NCBI GenBank assembly: GCA_030696305.1
Contig: JAUYSP010000074.1
Span: 1-64,000, forward strand
DNA from: Legionellaceae bacterium
GTDB lineage: Bacteria > Pseudomonadota > Gammaproteobacteria > Legionellales > Legionellaceae
Reading direction: 5' to 3'
Length of the DNA stretch: 64,000 nt
Under the pieces are notes generated by a model. It searched no databases, was not told the DNA's origin, and saw only the letters and a program-made list of their open reading frames with translations. Position numbers and translations under genes: made by a program. This document shows positions 36,651 to 46,973 of this stretch, in pieces; positions within the stretch are counted from its first letter, which is position 1; each line of letters starts with the position of its first letter.

Positions 36651-39600
36651 TTAATGTAGATCCTGTAGTCTTGTTACTGTATTCCTTTCTTCATATTTCA
36701 TTGCCAAACAGGCAGCCTGTGCACCAGACAATGTCGTCGTGTAACTTATCTTATACTGCAACGCATTTCGCCGAATAGCAAATGAATCTGCTATCGCTTG
36801 CTTTCCCTCAGTCGTGTTTACAATAAAATCGATATCCCGATTTATAATATAATCAACAACATGTGGCCGACCTTCTGCCACTTTAAATACCCTTTTACAA
36901 TCAATGCCCGCCGCTTGTATGGCCAGCGCTGTGCCACGTGTGGCGATAATTTCAAATCCTAAAGCAATCAACCGCTTAGCTATTTCACCAATTCGGATTT
37001 TATCAGCATCACGCACTGATAAAAAAGCTCGACGTCGTTGGACAATATCACAACCAGCACCGCGTTGAGCTTTAGCATATGCTTGTCCAAATCGTTTGGC
37101 AATGCCCATCACCTCACCGGTAGACTTCATTTCAGGACCTAAAAGCGAATCAACGCCTGAAAATTTTACAAATGGAAATACCGGTAGTTTTATTGAATAA
37201 AAAGCCGGCATTGGGGTGTGACGAGGTAATTTTTGTTCTTTCAAACTTTGACCAATTTTACATCGTGCTGCAATTTTTGCCAAAGGCAATCCCGTCGCTT
37301 TCGATACGAACGGCACCGTACGAGAAGCACGTGGGTTAACCTCTAATACATAAATGTCATCCGCTTGAATAGCAAATTGTGCATTGATCAAACCAACCAC
37401 ACCTAATTCTAACGCCATTTGGCGTAATTGCTCTATCAAATCCTGTTGCACCACAACACTCAAACTAAAAGGTGGCAAAGTACATGCTGAATCACCCGAA
37501 TGAATACCTGCTTGTTCAATATGTTCCATGATAGCACCCACTAAAACCTCTTGACCATCACACACTGCATCAATGTCCACTTCAATAGCATCATCCAAGA
37601 ATTTATCCAATAATACAGGAGAATCATTTGAAACATGCACTGCATTGGTTAAATAATATCTTAAATCATCTTCATGATAAACGATTTCCATAGCTCGTCC
37701 ACCTAGAACATAGGATGGGCGAACAACTAATGGATATCCAATGCGAGTAGCTAGAGCAATCGCTTCGGCCTCGCTGCGTACCGTACCATTTGGCGGCTGA
37801 TGTAACTTTAATCGGGAAACTAACTGTTGAAAACGTTCGCGATTTTCTGCTTCATCAATTGCATCAGGAGACGTGCCAATAATTGGTACACCATTATCAG
37901 CCAACGCACGTGCCAATTTTAAAGGTGTTTGACCACCATAATGGACAATTACACCAAAAGGTTTTTCAATCGCGACAATCGCTAATACATCTTCTAAAGT
38001 AACAGGTTCAAAATATAGGCGATCAGAAGTATCCACATCAGTAGAAACTGTTTCTGGATTACAATTGACCATAATTGTTTCATAACCGGCCTCTTGTAAC
38101 GCCATCGACGCATGCACACAACAATAATCAAACTCAATGCCCTGTCCAATTCGATTCGGTCCGCCACCCAATATCATAATTTTTGATCGCGTATCATCTG
38201 GTCGAGCTTCACAAACGGATTGATAGCATGAATACATGTACGCTGTATCGGTTGAGAATTCTGCAGCACAAGAATCGATGCGTTTATATACGGGCATCAC
38301 CTTGAGTTCATGACGATAATTTCGAACATCCCCTTCGGTACAGTGCAATAGTTCAGCTAAATACACATCGGCGAAACCACGTTGTTTTAATAAACGCAAT
38401 GAGACGCAATCTAAATCGCTCAGTGATTTCCCGACAACCGATTGCTCAAGCAAAACCAACTCTTGAATTTGCGCTAAGAACCAGGGATCAACTCGACACT
38501 CTTGGTGAATTTCATCGATTGACAATCCTAAACGAAATGCGTCAGCAATATACCACAATCGATCAGGTGTCGGTTCTTGTAATGAACCTCTCAACACAGC
38601 CATTTCATCAGACCGAAATAATGAGTGTAGTCCGAAGCGATCTATTTCCAAGCTACGAATTGCTTTTTGTAAGGATTCTTGGAAAGTAGCGCCAATTGCC
38701 ATGACCTCGCCTACTGATTTCATCTGAGTTGACAAAACAGAGGACGTTTGAGGAAATTTATCAAAGTTAAATCGAGGAATTTTAGTGACAACATAATCAA
38801 TTGTAGGCTCAAATGAAGCTGGCATTTTACCATCTGTAATTTCATTAGCTAGCTCATCGAGTGTGTATCCTACGGCTAACAATGCAGCTATTTTTGCAAT
38901 AGGAAAACCAGTAGCCTTCGAAGCTAATGCGGAACTTCTCGAAACCCGGGGGTTCATTTCTACTACTAGTAAACAGCCATTCTCCGGATTTACCGCAAAT
39001 TGGACATTTGAACCACCGGTATCAACACCCACGGCGCGTAGTACGCGAATAGCTGCGTCCCGCATACGTTGAAACTCTTTATCAGTAAGCGTTTGCGCCG
39101 GCGCTACAGTAATCGAGTCACCAGTATGCACCCCCATCGGATCAAAATTTTCAATAGTACAAACGATAATACAGTTATCATTTTTATCACGTACAACTTC
39201 CATTTCAAACTCTTTCCAACCAAGAACTGATTCATCAATTAACAATTCTCGAGTGGGTGACAGATCTAAGCCACGCAAACAAATTTCTTCAAATTCTTCG
39301 ATATTATAAGCGATACCACCACCACTTCCGCCCATGGTAAATGAAGGACGAATAATTGCAGGAAAGCCTAGTTCTGTTTGTGCTTGTAATGCTTCATCTA
39401 ATGAGTGCGCAATTCGTGAACGCGGCATATCAAGACCAATCTCACGCATTAAGGTGCGAAATTTATCACGATCTTCTGCTTTATCAATCGCTTCACTGGT
39501 TGCACCAATTAGCTCGACACCATATTTATCTAGAATACCTTCCCGTACTAAATCTAAAGCACAATTTAAAGCAGTCTGCCCACCCATTGTAGGTAACAAT

Positions 39601-39854
39601 GCATCCGGACGCTCTTTTTCGATAACTGCAGCTACTTCTGGCCATAACACGGGTTCAATATAAGTGGCATCAGCTAGCTCAGGATCGGTCATAATAGTGG
39701 CAGGATTTGAGTTTACTAAAATGATTCTGTAACCTTCTTTCTTCAATGCACGCAATGCTTGTGTGCCCGAATAATCGAATTCGCAAGCCTGACCAATTAC
39801 AATAGGCCCAGCACCAAGAATTAAAATAGATTGAATATCAGTTCGTTTAGGCAT
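36651..39854 (-). CDS. carB: Carbamoyl-phosphate synthase large subunit
   Basis: A 1067-residue subunit that makes carbamoyl phosphate from bicarbonate, ATP and ammonia for pyrimidine and arginine synthesis. Two homologous ATP-grasp halves are visible ([19 protein letters not shown] near the start and [18 protein letters not shown] near residue 560), followed by the oligomerisation and allosteric MGS-like domain. The partner carA, which supplies ammonia from glutamine, is not upstream; the 365-base gap instead holds an inverted-repeat element. Followed directly by greA. Confidence 0.97.
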   Translation of the reverse strand: MPKRTDIQSILILGAGPIVIGQACEFDYSGTQALRALKKEGYRIILVNSNPATIMTDPELADATYIEPVLWPEVAAVIEKERPDALLPTMGGQTALNCALDLVREGILDKYGVELIGATSEAIDKAEDRDKFRTLMREIGLDMPRSRIAHSLDEALQAQTELGFPAIIRPSFTMGGSGGGIAYNIEEFEEICLRGLDLSPTRELLIDESVLGWKEFEMEVVRDKNDNCIIVCTIENFDPMGVHTGDSITVAPAQTLTDKEFQRMRDAAIRVLRAVGVDTGGSNVQFAVNPENGCLLVVEMNPRVSRSSALASKATGFPIAKIAALLAVGYTLDELANEITDGKMPASFEPTIDYVVTKIPRFNFDKFPQTSSVLSTQMKSVGEVMAIGATFQESLQKAIRSLEIDRFGLHSLFRSDEMAVLRGSLQEPTPDRLWYIADAFRLGLSIDEIHQECRVDPWFLAQIQELVLLEQSVVGKSLSDLDCVSLRLLKQRGFADVYLAELLHCTEGDVRNYRHELKVMPVYKRIDSCAAEFSTDTAYMYSCYQSVCEARPDDTRSKIMILGGGPNRIGQGIEFDYCCVHASMALQEAGYETIMVNCNPETVSTDVDTSDRLYFEPVTLEDVLAIVAIEKPFGVIVHYGGQTPLKLARALADNGVPIIGTSPDAIDEAENRERFQQLVSRLKLHQPPNGTVRSEAEAIALATRIGYPLVVRPSYVLGGRAMEIVYHEDDLRYYLTNAVHVSNDSPVLLDKFLDDAIEVDIDAVCDGQEVLVGAIMEHIEQAGIHSGDSACTLPPFSLSVVVQQDLIEQLRQMALELGVVGLINAQFAIQADDIYVLEVNPRASRTVPFVSKATGLPLAKIAARCKIGQSLKEQKLPRHTPMPAFYSIKLPVFPFVKFSGVDSLLGPEMKSTGEVMGIAKRFGQAYAKAQRGAGCDIVQRRRAFLSVRDADKIRIGEIAKRLIALGFEIIATRGTALAIQAAGIDCKRVFKVAEGRPHVVDYIINRDIDFIVNTTEGKQAIADSFAIRRNALQYKISYTTTLSGAQAACLAMKYEERNTVTRLQDLH

Positions 39855-39925
39855 AATAAATCACAAGATAAGGCTAGTTATTTCAAGCAAAGTATACTCT
39901 TAAATCAATTTTTTTAAAAACAAAT
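39855..39925. other. AT-rich leader upstream of carB
   Basis: A 71-base AT-rich space between carB and the inverted-repeat element. On the minus strand it contains TATACT, a possible -10 box, but no good -35 at the right distance, so no promoter is claimed. No remnant of carA is recognisable here. Confidence 0.4.
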
Positions 39926-40143
39926 TAGGTTCTGTTGATAATTCACCTACAGCAAAAATGAAGATTAGACCACGTAGGGGCTAGCCAAATGCTTGGAGCA
40001 CGTTAATTTTCCAATTGCTTGTCCGCGGGATCCAGTTCGATCTATAACTGTGTAATAGAATTGTGTATTGAGCAATATCTCCAGATCCCGCGGACAAGCC
40101 GCGGGACGTAGACTTTGTGGAAATGAATTGTCAACAGACCCTA
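39926..40143. mobile_element. MITE-like element with terminal inverted repeats, flanked by TA
   Basis: The left end (TAGGTTCTGTTGATAATTCA, 39926-39945) and right end (TGAATTGTCAACAGACCCTA, 40124-40143) are imperfect inverted repeats flanked by TA on both sides. Inside, two GC-rich palindromes in opposite orientation carry the shared core GATCCCGCGGACAAG. The left inner arm at 40019-40078 is the reverse complement of positions 1-60. It is about 218 bp, codes for no transposase, and occupies the place where carA is expected. The TA flanks recall IS630/Tc1-type elements, but the parent element is unknown. Confidence 0.75.
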
Positions 40144-40165
40144 TACAGTTAATTTTTTTTGACAA

Positions 40166-40193
40166 AAACGCTGGGCCGAGCAGCCCAGCGTTT
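40166..40193 (-). terminator. Intrinsic terminator of ftsZ
   Basis: AAACGCTGGGC at 40166-40176 pairs with GCCCAGCGTTT at 40183-40193. Read on the minus strand the stem runs into TTTTTGTC. It ends the division and cell-wall transcript directly after ftsZ; lpxC, the usual next gene, is absent. Confidence 0.85.
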
Positions 40194-40219
40194 CAATTAA
40201 TTGAGTTCAGTGTCGTTGC

Positions 40220-41404
40220 TTAGACTTCCTCTTCTTGCTTACGTAAAAAGGCAGGAATATCTAAATAATTAACATCAGGTACTGCATCTGTGTTTTGTTT
40301 TGCTACAACCGAAGGTGTTATCGTCGCTTGTTTTCTCAATACCGCTGGACGGTCCAGTTGTTGGTAATCTAGTGTACCATCTCCCCGTCTTGTTTCCAGA
40401 ATACGTGCTCTAGCCGTTGTATTCGGTGCAACTACTGGTTGTTGGCGTTTATCACCAAGGCCAGTAACAATGACTGTCACTCGAAGTTCATCAGTCATTT
40501 CTGGATCAATCACAGTACCAACTACAACCGTCGCATCATCGGAAATAAATTCTTTGACAACGTCGCCAACTTCCTCAAACTCACCGATGGACATATCTAA
40601 ACCAGCTGTAATGTTGACTAAAATGCCACGAGCACCGGAAAAATTGACATCTTCTAGTAAAGGAGATGCAATCGCTGCTTCTGCTGCTTTGCGTGCACGT
40701 TGGTCACCAATGGCACTACCAGTACCCATCATAGCCATACCCATCTCAGACATAACTGTACGAACGTCAGCAAAATCCACGTTTATCAAACCAGGGCGGG
40801 TAATTAAATCAGCTATACCCTTCACGGCACCCAACAACACATTGTTGGCTGCTTTAAATGCATTGAGTAACGAAATGTTTTTCCCCAATACACTAAGTAA
40901 TTTATTGTTTGGAATTGTAATCAACGAATCTACATGCTCAGCTAACAAACGAATTCCCTCTTCGGCAGCTAATGCACGCTGTTTACCTTCAAAAGAAAAT
41001 GGCTTAGTGACCACTGCAACCGTTAAAATACCCAGTTCCTTTGCGATTTCAGCAAATACTGGCGCAGCGCCCGTTCCTGTGCCACCACCCATGCCAGCAG
41101 TGATAAACACCATATCAGCACCTTGTAACACTTGCTTAATATGTTCACGATCTTCTTCAGCGGCTTCACGGCCGACTTGAGGATTTGCACCAGCACCCAA
41201 GCCTTTTGTTAATTGATCACCTAGCTGTATCAATAGATCTGCTCTAGAATTTTTTAGTGCTTGAGCGTCAGTATTGGCACATATAAATTCCACACCATCA
41301 ATGCTTTCAGTGACCATATGCTCCACTGCATTGCCGCCACCACCACCAACACCGACAACTTTAATTATCGCATTTTCTAGTTGGCTTCCTATTAATTCAG
41401 ACAT
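40220..41404 (-). CDS. ftsZ: Cell division protein FtsZ
   Basis: A 394-residue tubulin-like GTPase forming the Z ring. The tubulin signature [12 protein letters not shown] is at residues about 104-115, the N-terminal [13 protein letters not shown] begins the nucleotide fold, and the conserved C-terminal tail DIPAFLRKQ, the binding site for FtsA and ZipA (both encoded in this window), is intact. It is last in the cluster; a hairpin (CTCATCT/AGATGAG) lies in the 65-base gap after ftsA. Confidence 0.98.
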   Translation of the reverse strand: MSELIGSQLENAIIKVVGVGGGGGNAVEHMVTESIDGVEFICANTDAQALKNSRADLLIQLGDQLTKGLGAGANPQVGREAAEEDREHIKQVLQGADMVFITAGMGGGTGTGAAPVFAEIAKELGILTVAVVTKPFSFEGKQRALAAEEGIRLLAEHVDSLITIPNNKLLSVLGKNISLLNAFKAANNVLLGAVKGIADLITRPGLINVDFADVRTVMSEMGMAMMGTGSAIGDQRARKAAEAAIASPLLEDVNFSGARGILVNITAGLDMSIGEFEEVGDVVKEFISDDATVVVGTVIDPEMTDELRVTVIVTGLGDKRQQPVVAPNTTARARILETRRGDGTLDYQQLDRPAVLRKQATITPSVVAKQNTDAVPDVNYLDIPAFLRKQEEEV

Positions 41405-41469
41405 TCTATACCTCTCGTGAAGTTAGCTTACTATCTCATCTAACGCTGCGTGAGATGAGCTATTATTCT

Positions 41470-42708
41470 TTAAAAATTACCGTTAAACCATTTTTTCATA
41501 CGTAACCATACGCCATTCGCATCATTCAGCACTGGTACATTATAACCACTTTCGTATTGCTGTTGAAAGCCGTGCAACAATAAACCAACACTTGTCGCCC
41601 AAGCCGGATTTTGAATTGCATCCGCTAAGCCTTTCATTTGTTGCGGTACGCCATGACGTACAGGCATTTCAAAACACATTTCAGCTAATTCAATAGCTCC
41701 GTTTACATTGGAAGCACCACCCGTCAATACAACCCCGGCTGCTATCAAATCCTCGAAGCCACTGCGTCTTATCTCATTACGAACTAAAGTAAATAATTCT
41801 TCGTAACGTGCAGATACGACATCAGACAATGCTTTTGCCGAAATTTGACGACCAGAGCGCTCACTCACGCTGGAAACATCTATCATCTGCGATGCATTAG
41901 CTAATTCAGACATAGCGTAACCATGACTTACTTTGATTGCTTCCGCTGATTTGCTAGGAGTCCGCAATGCCATTGCAATGTCATTAGTGACTTGATCGCC
42001 AGCAATTGGAATCACTGCTGTAAACTGGATAGCACCATCATAAAATACTGCAATATCGGTCGTACCGCCGCCTATGTCAACTAAGCACACACCTAATTCT
42101 TTTTCATCTTCAGTTAAAATTGCATGACTAGAAGCTAATTGTTCCAAGATTATATCATTGACTTCTAAGCCACAGCGACGTACACATTTTGCAATGTTTT
42201 GCGCGGCACTAACTGAACCAGTTACCAAATGGACTCTGGCTTCCAATCTTACCCCAGCCATTCCTATTGGTTCCCGAATACTACCTTGATTATCAATAAT
42301 GAATTCTTGCGGTAAAATATGTAGAATTTTTTGATCCGCGGGAATAGCCACTGCTTTTGCAGCATCAATTACGCGTTCAACATCAGCTTGCGATACTTCG
42401 TTATCTCGTATTGCAACAATACCATGCGAATTAAGACTACGAATATGACTACCAGCAATCCCAGTATAGACTGATCGTACCTCACAATTAGCCATCAACT
42501 CGGCTTCTTGAACCGCGCGTTGGATTGAGTTTACAGTTGCTTCAATGTCAACCACCACTCCTCGTTTTAAACCACGTGAGGGATGACAGCCCATGCCAAT
42601 GAGTTCAATCTCACCATCAGGTGTTATTTCACCGACTAAAGCAACCACTTTTGAAGTACCGATATCTAAACCGGTAATAATATTTCTTTCAGATTTTTTA
42701 GCCATCAT
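41470..42708 (-). CDS. ftsA: Cell division protein FtsA
   Basis: A 412-residue actin-like ATPase anchoring FtsZ to the membrane. It begins with ITGLDIGTSKVVALVGEI, includes the SHUT-type 1C domain and LVDIGGGTTDIAVF, and ends with an amphipathic helix (WLRMKKWFNGNF) that binds the membrane. Two adjacent ATG codons begin the gene; the choice between them is not decided by the weak GGGAAG site. Confidence 0.97.
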   Translation of the reverse strand: MMAKKSERNIITGLDIGTSKVVALVGEITPDGEIELIGMGCHPSRGLKRGVVVDIEATVNSIQRAVQEAELMANCEVRSVYTGIAGSHIRSLNSHGIVAIRDNEVSQADVERVIDAAKAVAIPADQKILHILPQEFIIDNQGSIREPIGMAGVRLEARVHLVTGSVSAAQNIAKCVRRCGLEVNDIILEQLASSHAILTEDEKELGVCLVDIGGGTTDIAVFYDGAIQFTAVIPIAGDQVTNDIAMALRTPSKSAEAIKVSHGYAMSELANASQMIDVSSVSERSGRQISAKALSDVVSARYEELFTLVRNEIRRSGFEDLIAAGVVLTGGASNVNGAIELAEMCFEMPVRHGVPQQMKGLADAIQNPAWATSVGLLLHGFQQQYESGYNVPVLNDANGVWLRMKKWFNGNF

Positions 42709-42759
42709 CTTCCCGTTATTTATTAGAGCTCTATTGGCTTACTCAGCAAACAAAACTGG

Positions 42760-43506
42760 TTACTTTAGATCTTGCTGAAGTACCGATTCCTTCCATTGCA
42801 CTGCCATGCCATGTGCGTAACGCAAATCAACACTCGACAATTGCTCTGGTTTATCTGCAAAAACCGCTGCATATGCTTTACAAAAACGCATCACGCGTTT
42901 TTCTAAATCCCGTTTACCCAACCGTAACTGCACGCCATTTGCTAAGCCGAGCTCCCAAGCCTGATTATTGCGCAATTCTAATGCTACCGCGCGTAAACCG
43001 TAAGATGATAATAGCTTACTCAATTTTTGGAAATTTTGTAAGACATCCGGCGCTTGTGGCTCTGGTCCGCTAAGCCGAGGTAAGGCATCATCCAGCATTT
43101 GTTTATTTAAATCGCTATCACTTACATGAAATAATTGTCCATCATCCGTCATCAATGCATGATTCCAAATAGCAATGGGCAATTTTTCTGCTAAGGTTAT
43201 TTTCAGTGTATCAGGCCAAATACGCTCGATTTCCACGTTATCTGCCCAATCTAGGTTATTCAGATCATCCTTCAACTGAGCAACCGGTAGCGAGATAAAA
43301 CTATCGCTATTATAATGAGAAAGTACCGTTTCAAGCTGGGTACGAGTTATATGTTGATAATTAGCCGCAATTTTTATTGTATTAATAGGAAAGCGCTGAG
43401 GATCTGCCAAATACAAATACGTCAGCCGCGCAATTAACAAAAGAGCACATGCGATTAATAATGTTAAAAAACTAGTATAACCAAATCGTCGGGCAGGCTC
43501 TCCCAT
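42760..43506 (-). CDS. ftsQ: Cell division protein FtsQ
   Basis: A 248-residue bitopic divisome protein. A single transmembrane helix (about residues 11-33, LTLLIACALLLIARLTYLYL) is followed by a periplasmic POTRA domain (INTIKIAANYQHITRTQLETVL) and beta domain. FtsQ links early and late division proteins through FtsB and FtsL, which are not in this window. It lies between ddl and ftsA as usual. Confidence 0.93.
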   Translation of the reverse strand: MGEPARRFGYTSFLTLLIACALLLIARLTYLYLADPQRFPINTIKIAANYQHITRTQLETVLSHYNSDSFISLPVAQLKDDLNNLDWADNVEIERIWPDTLKITLAEKLPIAIWNHALMTDDGQLFHVSDSDLNKQMLDDALPRLSGPEPQAPDVLQNFQKLSKLLSSYGLRAVALELRNNQAWELGLANGVQLRLGKRDLEKRVMRFCKAYAAVFADKPEQLSSVDLRYAHGMAVQWKESVLQQDLK

Positions 43507-43521
43507 GTAAAACCATCCTTG

Positions 43522-44616
43522 TTAATTATAATGCGTCACTAGTTGTTCTCGACAACGCTGATGTATCAGTGCCAAATCCACTAATTCATTTAGTAAAACC
43601 TGATACGTTATGCCATTGGCTTGCCAAAGCCTAGGATACATACTAATTGACGTAAAACCTGGTAATGTATTAATTTCATTAAAATAGATATCACCTGTCT
43701 TATCATTAACAAAAAAATCAACTCGCGCAAGTCCTTTACATTTTAAACGAACAAAAATATCGCAAGCAAATTCTTGCAATCGATTACTTAATATTTCATC
43801 AAGTACCGCAGGAACAAGCAACTCAGTTTGTTGACTTTCTAAATATTTTGCCGTGTATGAGTAAAATCCATCGACATGGTTTACTTTAATTTCGCCCACT
43901 ACACTGACACGAGGCGCTTTAGCAGGTGATCTATTTTCTAATACGGCTGCTTCTACTTCGCGACCAATAATCGCTTCTTCAATCAAAACCGTTTCATCAT
44001 AACATCGTGCATCCGACACCGCATCCAAGAGCTCTGCCATAGTATGTACTTTATGTATCCCCACACTTGAGCCCATTGAATTGGGTTTAACAAATAACGG
44101 CCAACCGAACTCAGCCACAACCGCTTCGCAAGTTTGCGCTATAGCTTCTGTGCTTGCATGCCAAGAAATAGCTTGATAACGTGCTGATTTTACCCCATTC
44201 ACACAAGCAATTCGCCTAGCCAGATCCTTGTCCATACCGATAGCTGAAGACAATACATCACAGCCAACATAAGCTACCTCTGCTAGCTTCAATAAGCCCT
44301 GTAAACATCCGTCTTCATAAAGTGGGCCGTGAACTACTGGAAAAACAACATCGGCATCCAAAGCCAAGCGTCCATTGATCAACAAACTAGGTAATGGTTT
44401 CGAAGATGGTGTAACAACGGGGAGTGAATCAGGGTATTGTAATAACTCACTATAATCATTCAAATAAAAACACCCGTTTTTATCTATTCCAACGGGGATA
44501 ATCGAATAACGCTCCGGATCTAGATTAGCTAAAACGGATGCTCCTGAACGCAATGAAATTTCATGTTCCCCTGATTTTCCACCGTAAAGTAAAACTAATT
44601 TAATTAAATTGGACAT
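43522..44616 (-). CDS. ddl: D-alanine-D-alanine ligase
   Basis: A 364-residue ATP-grasp ligase making the D-Ala-D-Ala dipeptide for the peptidoglycan stem. The N-terminal [16 protein letters not shown], the central [19 protein letters not shown] and the C-terminal [20 protein letters not shown] motifs are intact. The length is nearer the long DdlA form than E. coli DdlB (306). The start overlaps the murB stop by one base. Confidence 0.95.
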   Translation of the reverse strand: MSNLIKLVLLYGGKSGEHEISLRSGASVLANLDPERYSIIPVGIDKNGCFYLNDYSELLQYPDSLPVVTPSSKPLPSLLINGRLALDADVVFPVVHGPLYEDGCLQGLLKLAEVAYVGCDVLSSAIGMDKDLARRIACVNGVKSARYQAISWHASTEAIAQTCEAVVAEFGWPLFVKPNSMGSSVGIHKVHTMAELLDAVSDARCYDETVLIEEAIIGREVEAAVLENRSPAKAPRVSVVGEIKVNHVDGFYSYTAKYLESQQTELLVPAVLDEILSNRLQEFACDIFVRLKCKGLARVDFFVNDKTGDIYFNEINTLPGFTSISMYPRLWQANGITYQVLLNELVDLALIHQRCREQLVTHYN

Positions 44617-45506
44617 TACTTATCTCCAATAACATGCACTTCACGGATTAGATCGGTGTTGGTTTGTTCGTATACTGTTTTTTTGACTAATTGAATTAAT
44701 GATTCAATATCGGTAGCCGAAGCAGTACCTTCATGATTAATAATAAAATTAGCGTGTTTTTCTGAAACCATAGCACCACCCACACGTTTGCCTTTTAGTT
44801 GACACGATTCTATCAATTTTGCTGCATAATTGTTAGGTGGATTTCTAAAAACAGAACCACAATTAAATTCATTTGTTGGTTGCGTTGCCGCACGATGGGC
44901 AAGCAGCTCATTAATTAGATGTAACGATTTCTCTTTATTCCCAGGTAGTAAACGACATGTGGCCGCAATAAACCATTCGTCATCATCAAGCCCACTAACA
45001 TGCCGATAAGCAATTTCAAATTCTTCTGGTTTACGATAACGAATTTCCCCCGAGCGATTGATTGTTTCTACTTCTATTACACGCTGCCAAGTCTCGCCGT
45101 TAAAACATCCTGCATTCATCCGTAAAGCCCCTCCCATAGTCCCTGGGATACCGGCCCAAAATTCGCCACCTTCTAATTGATTCCGAGCACAAAACCGTGC
45201 CATTTTTGCGCAGGAAACGCCAGCTTCGACCCTCACAAGGGCTTCACTGACCAAGCTGAGTTCGTTAAGACAGCCTTGTGTTAACACTACCGTTCCTGAA
45301 AATCCCGTATCTTTTATCAATGAATTACTGCCCAAACCAAGCCATAATAAAGGCTCAGAAGAAGGACACTGCTTGATAAATACGCATAAATCAGCTATAT
45401 CCGCAGGTTTGTACATCGATTTAGCATGACCACCCACGCGCCAGGTGGTGTAATCAGCTAAACGCTCATTGGCAAGCAACTGACCTCTCAACGTTGTATC
45501 ACTCAT
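44616..45506 (-). CDS. murB: UDP-N-acetylenolpyruvoylglucosamine reductase
   Basis: A 296-residue FAD enzyme reducing enolpyruvyl-UDP-GlcNAc to UDP-MurNAc with NADPH. The short type II form: FAD-binding [28 protein letters not shown] and the catalytic serine in [12 protein letters not shown]. The murC-murB-ddl arrangement is found in Legionella and many other bacteria but not in E. coli, which has murB elsewhere. Confidence 0.95.
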   Translation of the reverse strand: MSDTTLRGQLLANERLADYTTWRVGGHAKSMYKPADIADLCVFIKQCPSSEPLLWLGLGSNSLIKDTGFSGTVVLTQGCLNELSLVSEALVRVEAGVSCAKMARFCARNQLEGGEFWAGIPGTMGGALRMNAGCFNGETWQRVIEVETINRSGEIRYRKPEEFEIAYRHVSGLDDDEWFIAATCRLLPGNKEKSLHLINELLAHRAATQPTNEFNCGSVFRNPPNNYAAKLIESCQLKGKRVGGAMVSEKHANFIINHEGTASATDIESLIQLVKKTVYEQTNTDLIREVHVIGDK

Positions 45507-45523
45507 AATGCTCTCACATCTGT

Positions 45524-46945
45524 TTAGTTTTGCATTAGCGTTATAGCCAATTGCCCAATGCTGCCCGCGCCTTGCATTAAGATCACATCACCATCCAAAA
45601 TCACTTTATTTAATTGTTCTTCGATATTTTTTTCCGTAATCAATGTGGCATTGGGCGAGGACAATTGCAATTCATGCAATAAATAATCACTACCAACCCC
45701 TGGAATAGCAGCTTCTCCAGCAGAATAAACATCAAGTAATAACAATTGATCACTCATTTTTAAAACATCGACAAACTCATTAAATAAATCCCGAGTGCGG
45801 GTGTAACGGTGTGGTTGAAATACATGGACTAAACGTCTATCAGGCCAAACCGCACGGAATGCCTCGATAGTTGCCTTAATTTCTCGGGGATGATGACCAT
45901 AATCATCTACAACTAAAGCTTTTCTTCCCATAAAATCGCGTTCACCAAGCATTTGGAAACGTCGACCAACGCCTTCAAATTTTGCTAAACCAGCTACAAT
46001 GGACTCATCGTCCACGCCTAGTTCAGTTGCAATGGCAATTGCCGCTAGGGCATTCAACACATTATGCCGTCCAGGCCATTTAAATTCGATATCTAAAGGC
46101 TTGTGTGATTCAGGTCGATGAACCGTAAACGAACTAATTAATCCTTGTTGCTTCCAATTCATCGCACGATAATGAGCGCCTTGGCGAAACCCATACGTAC
46201 GAGTGGGTCGTTGTATCGAGGGTATAATTCGACGTACCTCATGATCTTCAATACAGACTATGGCCAAACCATAAAAAGGCAAGTGATGTAAAAACTCGAT
46301 AAACGTATTACGTAATTTATTAAAATCGCCGTTGTAAGTAGCCATATGATCAGCATCAATATTTGTAACTACAGCCATCATTGGTTTTAAATAAAGAAAT
46401 GATGCATCACTTTCATCGGCCTCAGCAACAAAATAAGCAGAAGAACCAAGTTGCGCATTAACGCCAGAACTATTTAATTTTCCACCAATAACAAAACTAG
46501 GATCCAATCCTCCTTCAGCTAATAATGCCGTTACGAGACTAGTTGTGGTTGTTTTTCCATGTGTACCAGCAATTGCAATACCATGACGAAAACGCATTAA
46601 CTCAGCGAGCATTGCTGCACGAGGAAGAACTGGAATCATTTGTTCTTTCGCTGCAATAATTTCTGGATTTTTATCATCGATTGCTGTGGAGCGAACCACC
46701 ACATCGGCTCCTGTGATGTTTTCTGCTCGGTGTCCAACAGATACTTCTATTCCAATTGAGTTTAACCGCTCGACAACACGATTTGTGCTTAAATCTGAAC
46801 CCGTTACTCGGTATCCTTCATTTAATAATACCTCCGCAATACCGCACATACCTGCGCCGCCCACTCCTACAAAGTGAATATGCTTTACTCGCCCCATTTT
46901 AGGAGAATGAAAGCATTCAGTATGCATATCGTGTATTTTAATCAT
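45524..46945 (-). CDS. murC: UDP-N-acetylmuramate-L-alanine ligase
   Basis: A 473-residue Mur ligase adding L-alanine to UDP-MurNAc. VKHIHFVGVGGAGMCGIAEVL near residue 20 is the UDP-binding start, and GTHGKTTTTSLV is the ATP P-loop. ATG at 46945 gives the usual short N-terminal extension. It lies 28 bases after ftsW; in most relatives murG sits between these two genes. Confidence 0.96.
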   Translation of the reverse strand: MIKIHDMHTECFHSPKMGRVKHIHFVGVGGAGMCGIAEVLLNEGYRVTGSDLSTNRVVERLNSIGIEVSVGHRAENITGADVVVRSTAIDDKNPEIIAAKEQMIPVLPRAAMLAELMRFRHGIAIAGTHGKTTTTSLVTALLAEGGLDPSFVIGGKLNSSGVNAQLGSSAYFVAEADESDASFLYLKPMMAVVTNIDADHMATYNGDFNKLRNTFIEFLHHLPFYGLAIVCIEDHEVRRIIPSIQRPTRTYGFRQGAHYRAMNWKQQGLISSFTVHRPESHKPLDIEFKWPGRHNVLNALAAIAIATELGVDDESIVAGLAKFEGVGRRFQMLGERDFMGRKALVVDDYGHHPREIKATIEAFRAVWPDRRLVHVFQPHRYTRTRDLFNEFVDVLKMSDQLLLLDVYSAGEAAIPGVGSDYLLHELQLSSPNATLITEKNIEEQLNKVILDGDVILMQGAGSIGQLAITLMQN

Positions 46946-46973
46946 TGTATTCTCCTATTAACTTAGGGTGCCT

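Noticed and set aside
39965-40165. Small minus-strand open frame in the carB-ftsZ gap
   Set aside because: It lies wholly inside the inverted-repeat element and reads through its palindromes and ends; it is not a conserved protein.
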